64,000 nucleotides of DNA from Labilibaculum sp. DW002 (GCF_029029525.1 NZ_JAKJSC010000002.1:620001-684000); one strand, 5' to 3'. Shown: positions 21,075 to 29,743, counted from the stretch's first letter. Numbers and translations are program-made. Notes: generated from the sequence alone by a model not told the origin.

Positions 21075-21191
21075 CTTAAAAAGTAGGTGTATGCGTACCT
21101 TAAAGACGTGCGTTTTTTTTTCCAGAAATGGAAATTTTCAAAAAAATACAGACTTAAAAAGCCTGTGTATTCGTACCCTTTTTTACTGCGT
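21075..21191. repeat. 27-bp (extended to 39-bp) repeats 1 and 2, at the 5' side of rep
   Basis: Copies at 21087-21113 and 21165-21191 share GTGTATNCGT and a TGCGT end, each preceded by CTTAAAAAG to give 39-bp units at 21075-21113 and 21153-21191, spaced exactly 78 bp. They lie upstream of the preferred rep start. Together with copies 3 and 4 they look like iterons or initiator sites. Confidence 0.75.
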
Positions 21192-21234
21192 GTTTTACTC
21201 TGTATTATTAGTAAAATAAACACATGTAGTCGAT

Positions 21235-21486
21235 TTAGGAAAAACCGCTTTGCAAACTCATGACAACAAAGTCTTTGTCAATTCCAAAGCTTCCACCTTT
21301 TAAAATATGAGTAACTTTCTTTTCGATTACTCTGCCAGTGAATGATTGAATTGAAATGCTGTATTCTGCAAGAATTAAAACATCTCCAATTTTAAAGCCT
21401 CTATCATTTTTTCGAATTTCAAAAGTCTTGGTTCCCTTAACTACTTCTTCGAAATATTCAGGTAAAATTTTTAATAGGTGTTTCAT
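21235..21486 (-). CDS. DUF3850/ASCH-like small protein
   Basis: 83 residues from the ATG at 21486 (MKHLLKILPEYFEEVVKG); a longer frame would need a GTG. The sequence shows the hallmark KTFEIRKNDRGFKIGDVLIL, followed by TGRVIEKKVTHIL, typical of DUF3850/ASCH proteins with a PUA-like barrel, common in phages and elements. Known or suggested: RNA binding or modified-base recognition. It lies between the Rep gene and a tiny membrane gene in the early operon. Confidence 0.8.
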   Translation of the reverse strand: MKHLLKILPEYFEEVVKGTKTFEIRKNDRGFKIGDVLILAEYSISIQSFTGRVIEKKVTHILKGGSFGIDKDFVVMSLQSGFS

Positions 21487-21499
21487 GTTATCTGGGACT

Positions 21500-21634
21500 T
21501 TATAGGTTCGAATAGCTAATTCCACTTGTTAGTAAAAACACTACTCCAACTAGAGGAATACCCCAGATAATTGAAGTTATAAGCCCGACTTTAGACAGGA
21601 TATAAACCGTTTTATTAATTTTTTGATTTTTCAT
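21500..21634 (-). CDS. Tiny single-TM protein, 44 aa
   Basis: ATG at 21634 opens a 44-codon frame with a membrane segment (about 17-37, GLITSIIWGIPLVGVVFLL) after a basic N-terminus (MKNQKINKTVYILSK). It fills a gap in the early operon between 21664 and 21486 and ends 14 bp before the DUF3850 start. Good topology (positive inside) supports it; no homology known. Confidence 0.5.
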   Translation of the reverse strand: MKNQKINKTVYILSKVGLITSIIWGIPLVGVVFLLTSGISYSNL

Positions 21635-21663
21635 TATAATTTGTGCTAAAAAGGGGAGGGGTA

Positions 21664-21981
21664 TTAATTTTGAGGATTAAAGGTTTCATTATAATATTTG
21701 ATGAAAAGCTCTCTACACATAACCCAGTCTCGACCATCTTTGGTCATAGGTATTGGGTTAAACTCATCAACCAAGCGACGATTAAATGTTGAACGACTCC
21801 AACCAAAAATTTTACACACAACGGGTGAGCTTACCATGCGACTCGTACCACATAACTGATCAAGTTGATAATCTAGTGTATTAGTCTCAATCTTTTCTTT
21901 TAGTTCTTTAAACTCACTAATCAAAGCCGATAGGTCAACACGGCGCACCTGTACAAACTCTTCTTGTAATTCTAAATTCAT
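21664..21981 (-). CDS. Helix-turn-helix DNA-binding protein (early operon)
   Basis: 105 residues. A helical N-terminal part (1-45, coiled-coil-like LISEFKELKEKIETN) is followed by a helix-turn-helix (about 52-75, VVCKIFGWSRSTFNRRLVDE) and a short wing with KDGRDWVM and a final FIKYYNETFNPQ. This matches the general pattern of MerR/AlpA-like or helix_turn_helix_17 proteins of Bacteroidota mobile elements, often controllers or excision factors. It is the second gene of the leftward operon under the S24 repressor. Confidence 0.7.
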   Translation of the reverse strand: MNLELQEEFVQVRRVDLSALISEFKELKEKIETNTLDYQLDQLCGTSRMVSSPVVCKIFGWSRSTFNRRLVDEFNPIPMTKDGRDWVMCRELFIKYYNETFNPQN

Positions 21982-22002
21982 ATTTATTATACTTTGTGGT
22001 GA

Positions 22003-22203
22003 TTACTTAATACGCTTAACTTCGACTACATTTCCGATAGTTCTTTTTGAGAACTTCTTCCCCTCTTCTATATTAAGGTTACTTGCAGTTACACTTATCG
22101 AGCGGTATTGAGATTTGGGATAATTTTCAGTGTCGCCAACTTCCATTGCTCTCATAATTGGAGCTAATGCACGCTTGGTTAATCCTGTATCTGTATTTTT
22201 CAT
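22003..22203 (-). CDS. First early leftward gene, small basic protein
   Basis: 66 residues, basic (TKRALAPIMRAMEVGDTENYPKSQ; C-terminus KKFSKRTIGNVVEVKRIK). No clear domain; the end resembles a short beta hairpin. It is the gene nearest the divergent repressor and lies directly downstream of a TATATTTG element. By analogy with cro-position genes it may be a small regulator, but there is no recognisable helix-turn-helix. Confidence 0.6.
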   Translation of the reverse strand: MKNTDTGLTKRALAPIMRAMEVGDTENYPKSQYRSISVTASNLNIEEGKKFSKRTIGNVVEVKRIK

Positions 22204-22234
22204 ATCTTTGATATTATTGATTGATTATTTTGAA

Positions 22235-22242
22235 CAAATATA
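22235..22242 (-). promoter_or_regulatory. Early leftward promoter -7 element
   Basis: TATATTTG on the minus strand, 32 bp before the ATG of the 66-residue gene. The first operator copy (22243-22259) abuts it, so repressor binding should block RNA polymerase. A clear TTTG -33 motif is absent. Confidence 0.5.
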
Positions 22243-22290
22243 GAAGATAATTTTCAACTAACATTAATAATGGGAAGATAATTTTCAACT
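22243..22290. promoter_or_regulatory. Repressor operators: two 17-bp direct repeats
   Basis: GAAGATAATTTTCAACT occurs exactly at 22243-22259 and 22274-22290, start to start 31 bp (three helical turns). The inner 13 bp is an imperfect palindrome (GAA...TTC). They fill the space between the divergent early promoter and the repressor ATG at 22297, the expected place for lysogeny control. Confidence 0.75.
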
Positions 22291-22296
22291 TAAATT

Positions 22297-22941
22297 ATGA
22301 GCACAATCTCTAGGATAACACAACTGGCAGAAAATGAAAAGATTACAATAACTCAATTAGAGAGGGTTATTGGTGCTAGCAAGGGAGTATTAAGCAGAGC
22401 TTCAAAAAATGATACAGACATTCAAAGTAAATGGATAACTAGTATAGTTGAAAATTATCCCTCGTATAATGCTTATTGGCTTTTAACAGGAAAAGGTGAT
22501 ATGTTCAAAAATGACACTTTGGTTGTAAGTAAGAATAGCAATATTGGAGTTCCTTATTATGATGTTGATTTTTCTGGTGGGTTTAATGCTATTTTTAATA
22601 ATCAAACATTATTACCAGATCACAATATTGTTTTTGCACCTTTTAAAGATGCTCAATTATGGTGCAATGTTACTGGAAATTCAATGGCTGAAAAGATAAA
22701 TCACGGTGATATTATTGCTCTAAAAGAATTACCGAATTGGGAAGAGAATATATTATTTGGAGAAATTTATGCTGTTGTAACAGAACATTTACGAACTATT
22801 AAAATAATCCGTAAATCAGATAATACAGGCACCTTTAAATTAGTCCCAATTAACACTTTAGACTTTGATGAAAATGAGGTTAGGAAAACTTCTATTTTGA
22901 GAGTTTTTGAAGTTTTGGGGGCAATTAAGAAATTTTTTTAA
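22297..22941 (+). CDS. S24-family phage repressor (CI/LexA-like)
   Basis: 214 residues. An N-terminal helix-turn-helix (about 5-60, ITQLERVIGASKGVLSRASK with LLTGKGDMF) typical of Bacteroidota CI-like repressors is followed by a peptidase S24 domain with catalytic Ser129 (VTGNSMAEKINHGD) and Lys169 (HLRTIKIIRK). A DFSGG motif near 91 could hold the self-cleavage site. It is divergent from the early operon, with two 17-bp operators between. Known: such repressors keep the prophage silent and are inactivated by RecA-stimulated autocleavage after DNA damage. This makes the element SOS-inducible by inference. Confidence 0.9.
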   Translation: MSTISRITQLAENEKITITQLERVIGASKGVLSRASKNDTDIQSKWITSIVENYPSYNAYWLLTGKGDMFKNDTLVVSKNSNIGVPYYDVDFSGGFNAIFNNQTLLPDHNIVFAPFKDAQLWCNVTGNSMAEKINHGDIIALKELPNWEENILFGEIYAVVTEHLRTIKIIRKSDNTGTFKLVPINTLDFDENEVRKTSILRVFEVLGAIKKFF

Positions 22942-23033
22942 TTCCTGTATTTATGAGATAGTTACCTGTTGAGATTGTTTTAGGTAATTTTCCTTAAGTT
23001 TTTACTGTACATTAAAATAATTAGAAAAGCTAA

Positions 23034-23783
23034 ATGGCTGATGATAATATTTCTAAAGGTGCTGGAATAATACCAGATTTTTTTCATGATATAATTGCAT
23101 ATATAATACCAGGATATATTGTAATAGTTACTGTTATTGTTAATATTACAATCATTACTAATAAGGGGTGGGCGAATATTGAGAAGATAAATTTTGCTTC
23201 AATTTCGATATCGTTCATAGTAGCTTATGTTCTTGGTAGATTCTTTGAACAACTTGGAAAAATAACAATCCATAACAGAGTATTTCCTTTTGTATTAAAA
23301 GCCCATAAAAGACCATCTCCTAAATGGACATTAATATTCGATGAAGAAAATGATGAGTATTCATCAGTATTTAAGGCTAGATTAATAGTCAAAATTAAGG
23401 AGTGGTACAAAACAACTTTAGGAGACGATTTTATTGAAAAATGTAAATTTGAAATAAAAGATGATTATTTCAATTTAATTCAATTCTATCTAAGAGAAAG
23501 GTTTCCCGCTGTAGCTCTTTATGAAAAAAAACAAAATGCTACAATTGTATTAACGAGAAGTTTAACATTGATATTTTTTAGTAATATATTATTATATCCT
23601 ATAGTCTTAGGGTGTTTGACACGATTTAAAGACGTTACTTGGTCTCCTTTGGCTTTTATTTGGATTCTAGGTACTATTATTTTTAGTATCGTATTATATT
23701 CTAGGTTTAAACAAGATCAGAAATATCATGCTATGTATATTTTTGAAAATTTCATGGGATTAAAAAAGTTGTTATCATCTTGA
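23034..23783 (+). CDS. Four-TM membrane protein in the cargo region
   Basis: 249 residues: paired membrane helices near 20-42 (IIAYIIPGYIVIVTVIVNITI) and 56-72, a cytoplasmic charged middle (about 80-165, KWTLIFDEENDEYSS, FKARLIVKIKEWYK), and two more helices near 175-195 and 205-225. No family recognised. It lies between the repressor and the restriction genes and has very AT-rich codon use like them. Such membrane proteins with a soluble middle are common as lysogenic-conversion or defence genes; the role here is unknown. Confidence 0.7.
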   Translation: MADDNISKGAGIIPDFFHDIIAYIIPGYIVIVTVIVNITIITNKGWANIEKINFASISISFIVAYVLGRFFEQLGKITIHNRVFPFVLKAHKRPSPKWTLIFDEENDEYSSVFKARLIVKIKEWYKTTLGDDFIEKCKFEIKDDYFNLIQFYLRERFPAVALYEKKQNATIVLTRSLTLIFFSNILLYPIVLGCLTRFKDVTWSPLAFIWILGTIIFSIVLYSRFKQDQKYHAMYIFENFMGLKKLLSS

Positions 23784-23867
23784 TGAAACAACATACCGAT
23801 AATATAACAAAAATTACGTTTTTCGAAAATATCTTATAAGGATACCATAAATATAAAACACTGATTT

Positions 23868-24830
23868 ATGACCATTAAAGAAGCAATTTTGAATAGTTTA
23901 GAAGATATCGCTGGGTTGACAAACTATATGGAAATCTATAAGCATATTGTAGCAAAAAAGTATTACGACTTTAAAAAAGGAAAAACACCCGCTTCTACAG
24001 TTTCTGCTTTACTTGGTGATTTTATTAGGAACGGCGATTCAAGAGTTAAGAGAATAAAGCAAGAGGGAGGAACTTATTCATATTATCTATCCAAATATGA
24101 ATTGGATATAGATATAGATTCAGTTTCTGAAAAGGTTAATTCTGAATTGAAACTAACAAAACAAGAACCATATTGCGAACGTGATCTACATAAAATATTG
24201 AGTAGTTATTTAAAGAATACAGGTGTTTATTCAAAGACTATTTTTCACGAACAATCTAAGAATGGAAGGGATAATAACCAGATTTGGACACATCCAGATA
24301 TGGTCGGGATTAAACTTTTGAAATTACAGACTAAGACGACTCAAACTTTTATCAAGTCTATAAATCAGTTAGACACTTTTAAAATGAGTTCTTATGAGCT
24401 TAAAAAGGAGATAAATAGCGATTCAGAACTAAAAAAAGCCTTTTTTCAAGCAGTATCGAATTCAAGTTGGGCACATTATGGATATCTAGTTGCATTTGAA
24501 TTTAGTGATAGTCTCAAAGATGAAATGGAACGACTAAACCAATCCTTTGGAATTGGAATAATTGAACTGAATGCAAATCCGTTTAAAAGTAAAATACTTT
24601 TTCAAGCAAAATATAGAGAATTAGACTTTAAGACAATAGATAAATTGTGTAAAATAAATGAAGAGTTTGAAAGGTTTATTGAACAGACTGAAAAACTTAT
24701 GACGGCTGAAGAAAGATATTATAGAGCGACAGAAAAAGAACTTAATGAACTATGCGATAGATATTTCATCAATGATTCTGATATTGAAGAGTATTGTAGA
24801 CAGAAGAATATACCGATGGAAGAAATCTAA
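23868..24830 (+). CDS. HARE-HTH protein, HrgA-like (restriction-associated)
   Basis: 320 residues. The N-terminal 75 residues form a HARE-HTH winged helix (MTIKEAILNSLEDIAGLTNY, KGKTPASTVSALLGDFI, GTYSYYLSKYE). The rest (about 100-300) looks like the conserved region of HrgA-type proteins: YCERDLHKILSSYLKN, TIFHEQSKN, WTHPDMVGIKL and SSWAHYGYLVAFEF, with acidic and lysine residues that could form a nuclease-like core. Known: hrgA replaces restriction genes in Helicobacter strains, and HARE domains occur in restriction proteins. It stands upstream of the nuclease-methylase gene, so a restriction role is likely. Confidence 0.7.
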   Translation: MTIKEAILNSLEDIAGLTNYMEIYKHIVAKKYYDFKKGKTPASTVSALLGDFIRNGDSRVKRIKQEGGTYSYYLSKYELDIDIDSVSEKVNSELKLTKQEPYCERDLHKILSSYLKNTGVYSKTIFHEQSKNGRDNNQIWTHPDMVGIKLLKLQTKTTQTFIKSINQLDTFKMSSYELKKEINSDSELKKAFFQAVSNSSWAHYGYLVAFEFSDSLKDEMERLNQSFGIGIIELNANPFKSKILFQAKYRELDFKTIDKLCKINEEFERFIEQTEKLMTAEERYYRATEKELNELCDRYFINDSDIEEYCRQKNIPMEEI

Positions 24831-24919
24831 ATCACTAAAATATAATTGGAATAATATTACAATTAATTTTTAAGTATTTAGATGTTACACCAAATTATAC
24901 AAATTGACAATAATAGATA

Positions 24920-27106
24920 ATGAATATAATAGAAAAAGGAATAGAGCAAGGGCTAATAAGGTTTGATGAAGAGAAGAAAAACATATTCTATATTCACCAA
25001 GATGATAAGCGTAGAAATTTCAATAATCCTGAAGAAAAGGTACAAGCAGAAGCATACTTAAAGCTTGTTTTAAATTATGGTTATTCACCTCAAAGAATTT
25101 TACAATTTAAGTCTATAACAATGGGAGCTTCTGTTAAAGAAGTAGACATTGTTGTCTATAATGATGATGAATGTACACAACCTCATATTGTTGTTGAATG
25201 CAAAAGAGAAGAAGTTTCGGAATTAGAATTTGAACAAGCAATAAAGCAAGGTGCAAGTTATGCATATGCTTTATCAGGAACGGTTAAGTATCTTTGGGTT
25301 ACTTCTAAGGTTAAAAATGAATCATTCTTAATTGATAAAGAAAGTGATCTTACTCAAACAATACCAAATATTCCTAGATATGGTATTACTGAAATACAAA
25401 AGTATCAATTTGCTAAAGGCGGACGAATAGGTCAAGAACAAGCAACTACTGAAATTAAAGAAAAATTCTTTGAGTTAGAGATAATTAGTGAGGAAGATTT
25501 AACTAAAGCGTTTAAATCAGCTCATAATTCACTTTGGGCAGGTGGGGAGCTTAATCCGTCAGAAGCATTTGACGAATTGGATAAACTTATTTTTTGTAAA
25601 ATATGGGATGAACGAATGCTCCGAAAAGAAGGTGAGCCATATGACTTTCAGGTTTTTAGTGAACCTATTCCTAAAAACGCTTCAAAAGAGCAAAAAGCTA
25701 GAATTGAAGAAAAGATCACAAATGAATTATACAAACGAGTGGTAGCTTTATATGCTATTGGGAAAAAGAAAGACCCCGAAGTATTTAAAGATGATGTTCG
25801 CCTCTCTCCTCAAAAGGTTAAGGCAGTAGTTGGTTATTTGGAAAGAATAAACCTTGGCGCTACAGATTTAGATAGTAAAGGAAAAGCTTTTGAAACTTTT
25901 ATGGGTAGTTATTTTAGAGGAGACTTTGGACAGTTTTTTACTCCAAGACCTATAGTGAAGTTTATTGTTAATTCTTTACCAATTACACACGAATCTAAAG
26001 TTTTAGACACTTCGTGTGGGAGTGGAGGTTTCTTACTCTATGCTTTAGATAAAGTTAGACAAGAAGCTGATGAGTATTATCCAGAATATCAAGCTAAGAC
26101 ACAAGAGGCAACAAAGCATTGGTCCCATTGGCATGATTTTGCAGAAAAGCGACTGTTCGGAATTGAAATTAATGAACAAATTGCAAGGACTGCAAAAATG
26201 AATATGATTATTCATGATGATGGACATACAAACGTAATATCATCCGATGGATTATTACGTGATGATGTAATGCAAGAAAGAAGCAATAACAAAGATTTTA
26301 AATATGGAACTTTTGATTTTATTATTACAAATCCACCATTTGGAAGCACTGTAAAACAAACTGAAAAAGCTTATTTAAATCTATATAATCTTGGAAATAA
26401 AGATATAAGTTGGTTAGACACTAAAAATTCAGGAGTTAAGGAGCGAGCAAATCAAAGTACAGAAGTTTTGTTCATAGAGCAATGTCATAATTTTCTAAAT
26501 GAAAACGGTTATTTAGCAGTTGTTATACCTGATGGTATTTTAACTAATAGCAGTCTACAATATGTAAGAGACAGAATTGAAGAATGGTATCAAATAATTG
26601 CAGTCGTTTCTATGCCTCAAACGGCATTTTCACACACAGGAGCAGGTGTGAAAAGCTCTGTTTTGTTTTTACGTAAATGGCCAGAAGCGGTTACCGTACG
26701 GTATCAAACTTTGAAAAAAGAATTACAGGATCAAATTAAAGAAGAGAATAACTTTTTAACCGAAGTTGCAAAAATAGAGAATGAAAAAAAGAGAATTGTT
26801 AAAAATCATACTGACTTTGAAAATATAACAGGAGAGACAGATAAAAAACGAATAGAAAAGACGGAAATATTTACTTCTTGGAAAAAGGAAATTAATGATA
26901 ATCACAATCTACAAATTACCGATTTGAAAGAAGATTTGGCAGATAAATTCATTCTAAAAAAGCAAGAAGTCTTAGACGATTATCCAATATTTATGGCGAT
27001 TGCAGAAGATATTGGATATGATGCAACTGGTAGATCTACTGGTAATAATGAACTAGAAATGATTGAGACAGAGTTAACTCGATTTATTAACGGCTTAGAT
27101 AAGTAA
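24920..27106 (+). CDS. Fused PD-(D/E)xK nuclease and N6-adenine DNA methylase (BcgI-like Type IIG/IIB R-M subunit)
   Basis: 728 residues. The N-terminal HsdR-N-like nuclease domain has Glu44, Asp76 (VKEVDIVVYND) and Glu93-x-Lys95 (HIVVECKRE). A helical linker leads to an N6_Mtase domain with SAM motif DTSCGSGG (363-370) and catalytic NPPFGS (471-476), then a coiled-coil-like tail (600-690). There is no helicase motor, so this is not a Type I R subunit. The S gene follows after two bases. Known: BcgI-like systems pair such a fused subunit with a separate specificity subunit and cut on both sides of the site. Methylation and cleavage are both expected; recognition site unknown. Confidence 0.85.
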   Translation: MNIIEKGIEQGLIRFDEEKKNIFYIHQDDKRRNFNNPEEKVQAEAYLKLVLNYGYSPQRILQFKSITMGASVKEVDIVVYNDDECTQPHIVVECKREEVSELEFEQAIKQGASYAYALSGTVKYLWVTSKVKNESFLIDKESDLTQTIPNIPRYGITEIQKYQFAKGGRIGQEQATTEIKEKFFELEIISEEDLTKAFKSAHNSLWAGGELNPSEAFDELDKLIFCKIWDERMLRKEGEPYDFQVFSEPIPKNASKEQKARIEEKITNELYKRVVALYAIGKKKDPEVFKDDVRLSPQKVKAVVGYLERINLGATDLDSKGKAFETFMGSYFRGDFGQFFTPRPIVKFIVNSLPITHESKVLDTSCGSGGFLLYALDKVRQEADEYYPEYQAKTQEATKHWSHWHDFAEKRLFGIEINEQIARTAKMNMIIHDDGHTNVISSDGLLRDDVMQERSNNKDFKYGTFDFIITNPPFGSTVKQTEKAYLNLYNLGNKDISWLDTKNSGVKERANQSTEVLFIEQCHNFLNENGYLAVVIPDGILTNSSLQYVRDRIEEWYQIIAVVSMPQTAFSHTGAGVKSSVLFLRKWPEAVTVRYQTLKKELQDQIKEENNFLTEVAKIENEKKRIVKNHTDFENITGETDKKRIEKTEIFTSWKKEINDNHNLQITDLKEDLADKFILKKQEVLDDYPIFMAIAEDIGYDATGRSTGNNELEMIETELTRFINGLDK

Positions 27107-27108
27107 AA

Positions 27109-28527
27109 ATGGCAGAATTTAAATTGAGCGATAAAGTTAATCCCAATAAAGTCTTTATTTTAAAAAAATCAGAAGTCGAAAAAAGGCTTGACCCATTTTA
27201 TTATATTCCTGAAATTAAGGAATTGGAAAAAAAGGTTCGTACAAAGGATGTTAAACCTCTTAGGTACTTTGTTGAAGCTGTTTCTAGTGGAGCAACTCCA
27301 AAAACAGCTGAAAAAGAAAAGTACTATTCAAATAAAGAAAATGGCATTCCTTTTTTGAGGGTTCAAAATTTATCTCCTACAGGTATCTTAGATTATGCCG
27401 ATTGTAAATATATTAATGAAGAAACACACAACGGTTATTTGAAGCGTAGTCAAGTAAAAGGTGGTGATTTGTTAGTTAAAATTACAGGTGTGGGGAGAAT
27501 GGCTGTAGCTTCAGTAGCTCCTGATGGTTTTGTTGGGAATACAAATCAGCATTTGGTTGTAATAAAAACGGTTAGCAAAGAAATAAGTACAATTTTAGCA
27601 TCATATCTAAACTCAGATATTGGAGAGAAGCTTGCAAGTCGAAGGGCCACAGGTGGGACTCGTCCTGCTCTTGATTATCCAGCTTTATTATCTATTCCAA
27701 TATTACTTGATGAACGGATTTTAGAGATTACTAAAAAGGCTGTCGAGGAAAAGAATAAAAAAGAAAACGAAGCAAAAAAAATACTTTCAAGTATTGACAA
27801 TTATTTGCTGGGTGAATTAGGAATAAAATTACCTGAAAATGATAACTCACTTGAAAATAGAATTTTCACTACTTCAATAACTAAACTGAGTGGTGGTCGC
27901 TTTGACCCTGACTTTACGAGTAAGATTGATTATTTAATTAACCTAAAGTGGAATTTTCCAACAGAAAAATTAAATGATTTACTTCTAACTTCTCCACAAT
28001 ATGGGGCAAACGAAACTGCTTGTAATAAAAGGAATGAAGATGATATTAGATATATTAGAATAACTGATATTGATGATTTAGGTAACTTAAAGGATATATC
28101 TTGGAAAACAGCAGAAAATACAGAAGAAAAGTACCTCCTAGACAAAAATGATATTTTGTTTGCGAGAAGTGGTTCTGTTGGTAGGTGTTACATTCATAAG
28201 AAAGTTGATTTGCCTGCTATTTTCGCAGGATATTTAATTCGATTTAAGCTCAATTCTGAAAAAATAAATCCTGATTACTTATTTTACTATTGTCATTCTT
28301 CTATTTACAAGTTTTGGGTTTCAGCTATTGAAAGGCCAGCTGTACAATCTAATATAAACTCGGAAGAATTTAAATCACTTGTTGTTCCAGTACCAACTTT
28401 GGAAAAACAGTCTGAGATTGCTAATCAAATTACAGATATACGAAATCAAGCTAAACAGTTAGAAAATGATGCTAAACAGATAATGATTGATGCAAAATTA
28501 GAAGTTGAACAAATAATTTTAGGATAG
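27109..28527 (+). CDS. hsdS: DNA specificity (S) subunit
   Basis: 472 residues with two target-recognition domains and spacer helices. TRD1 (about 40-210) shows RYFVEAVSSGATPKTA, GIPFLRVQNLSPTG and GDLLVKITGVGRMAVAS. The first conserved region is a coiled coil (about 215-245). TRD2 (about 260-440) shows KLSGGRFDPDF, IRYIRITDIDD, DILFARSGSVG and VVPVPTLEKQSEIANQI, ending in a second coiled coil. This is the standard S-subunit layout; two half-site recognition gives a bipartite target. It lies directly after the nuclease-methylase gene and its stop abuts the next start. Confidence 0.9.
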   Translation: MAEFKLSDKVNPNKVFILKKSEVEKRLDPFYYIPEIKELEKKVRTKDVKPLRYFVEAVSSGATPKTAEKEKYYSNKENGIPFLRVQNLSPTGILDYADCKYINEETHNGYLKRSQVKGGDLLVKITGVGRMAVASVAPDGFVGNTNQHLVVIKTVSKEISTILASYLNSDIGEKLASRRATGGTRPALDYPALLSIPILLDERILEITKKAVEEKNKKENEAKKILSSIDNYLLGELGIKLPENDNSLENRIFTTSITKLSGGRFDPDFTSKIDYLINLKWNFPTEKLNDLLLTSPQYGANETACNKRNEDDIRYIRITDIDDLGNLKDISWKTAENTEEKYLLDKNDILFARSGSVGRCYIHKKVDLPAIFAGYLIRFKLNSEKINPDYLFYYCHSSIYKFWVSAIERPAVQSNINSEEFKSLVVPVPTLEKQSEIANQITDIRNQAKQLENDAKQIMIDAKLEVEQIILG

Positions 28528-29595
28528 ATGTGTATAATAAAAATACAAATAAACCATACTAAGAATCTAAATGAAGATCTTTTAGCTTCCCTTTTATATG
28601 ATGAGATAGGTGAAGAATATGGGCTAGATGATTATTATTTCGAAGATTATATTGAAGTTATCAATGTAAATCAAATACCCAATGGTAGTTTTATTAGCAT
28701 TTTCACCTTAGATTTTCCAGAGATTGATTTAAGGGATTTAGAGCCTAAAGATATAGTGAAATCATATCTTGATACGTTAAATGCTTTAGATGAAGTTATT
28801 AGTGTTGTTAAGTTGCATGATGGTTATTTGCAAGGATTAGCAGATAGATATTTTAACAAGCTATTTGCCATTGAAATGGAGCTTAGGAATGTTTTAACTT
28901 ATATTCTTACATATGATGACAAAACAATAGATAAGGAGATATTTAAGGATTTTGGAGTGCAATTAGCAGAATCGTACAATAAAAATAATGTTTCTAATAA
29001 TTATGAAAATGGATTATATTATATTCTTTTCAATCACTATGCAAGTTTTGGAGAGCCTAAAAAATTAAAAGCAGATAAAATAGCTGAAATTCTTCAAGAT
29101 GTAAGCTTATCCGATTTTCAAGAATTTAAAAATAGGTTACAAAGAAGGTATATTTCAGAAGAAAGGCATACAGAATTTCTATTTTCAATTATGTACAAGT
29201 TGAAACCTTTAGAGGATATACGGAATTCCGTGATGCATATTAGAAATCTTTCAGAAACAAAGATGTCAAACTTTGATAAAGCGATTAATGATAATGATAC
29301 AGATAAAGGAATTGAAACATTAATCACTGAATTCTGGTCTAATGAAAATGATGTTTTAAAAGAGTCAACTTGGTTGAGTTTAGCTAAAATAGAGTTAGAT
29401 AATTATGAAATAAATATTCAAGACGATAAGTGGTTAATTATATCGCATGAAGATGAAGACTTTGAAGATTTAGAAGAGGTCAAAACCTTCATTTTTGATG
29501 AATTAAAAGATAGAGTTGAATTAAATGATTTTGATCCAGAATGTAAAGAACAAATTGACAACTGGATTGATGAAAAATTGGTGCCAGTACAATAA
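28528..29595 (+). CDS. HEPN-motif protein, last gene of the restriction operon
   Basis: 355 residues, no named family. A helical domain (about 100-245) carries MELRNVLTYIL near 117-127 and RNSVMH at 232-237, the R-N-x3-H signature of HEPN ribonucleases, followed by IRN. The N-terminal 95 residues are mixed alpha/beta; the C-terminal 100 are acidic. Its ATG directly follows the S-subunit stop, so it is co-expressed with the R-M system. Known: HEPN proteins often act as RNases in abortive infection. Here it may kill cells when the R-M system is breached, or act as a separate defence; inference. Confidence 0.65.
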   Translation: MCIIKIQINHTKNLNEDLLASLLYDEIGEEYGLDDYYFEDYIEVINVNQIPNGSFISIFTLDFPEIDLRDLEPKDIVKSYLDTLNALDEVISVVKLHDGYLQGLADRYFNKLFAIEMELRNVLTYILTYDDKTIDKEIFKDFGVQLAESYNKNNVSNNYENGLYYILFNHYASFGEPKKLKADKIAEILQDVSLSDFQEFKNRLQRRYISEERHTEFLFSIMYKLKPLEDIRNSVMHIRNLSETKMSNFDKAINDNDTDKGIETLITEFWSNENDVLKESTWLSLAKIELDNYEINIQDDKWLIISHEDEDFEDLEEVKTFIFDELKDRVELNDFDPECKEQIDNWIDEKLVPVQ

Positions 29596-29684
29596 TATCG
29601 ATATTACATAGTCTTAATGATCCATTTTAAGCAGAATTTTAAAGTGCTGATATACCATTAATCTGTTTAAATTATCAAATTTGC

Positions 29685-29701
29685 AGTACCCACACAGTAC
29701 C
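29685..29701. promoter_or_regulatory. Right integrase arm-type site pair
   Basis: AGTACC at 29685 and 29696, separated by 11 bp, mirror the pair at 3975/3986. They lie 43 bp inside attR in an otherwise gene-free stretch. Confidence 0.5.
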
Positions 29702-29743
29702 TATGCTGACATATAGCCTGATTTTATTGCTGTAGTGGTGATG

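Noticed and set aside
21041-21223. N-terminal extension of Rep from GTG 21223
   Set aside because: The extension consists mainly of the 27/39-bp repeats and AT-rich hydrophobic codons; the family N-terminus begins at LIDGIS (21040).
24920-28527. Classical Type I restriction system
   Set aside because: No helicase-motor R subunit; the nuclease is fused to the methylase, as in BcgI-like systems.
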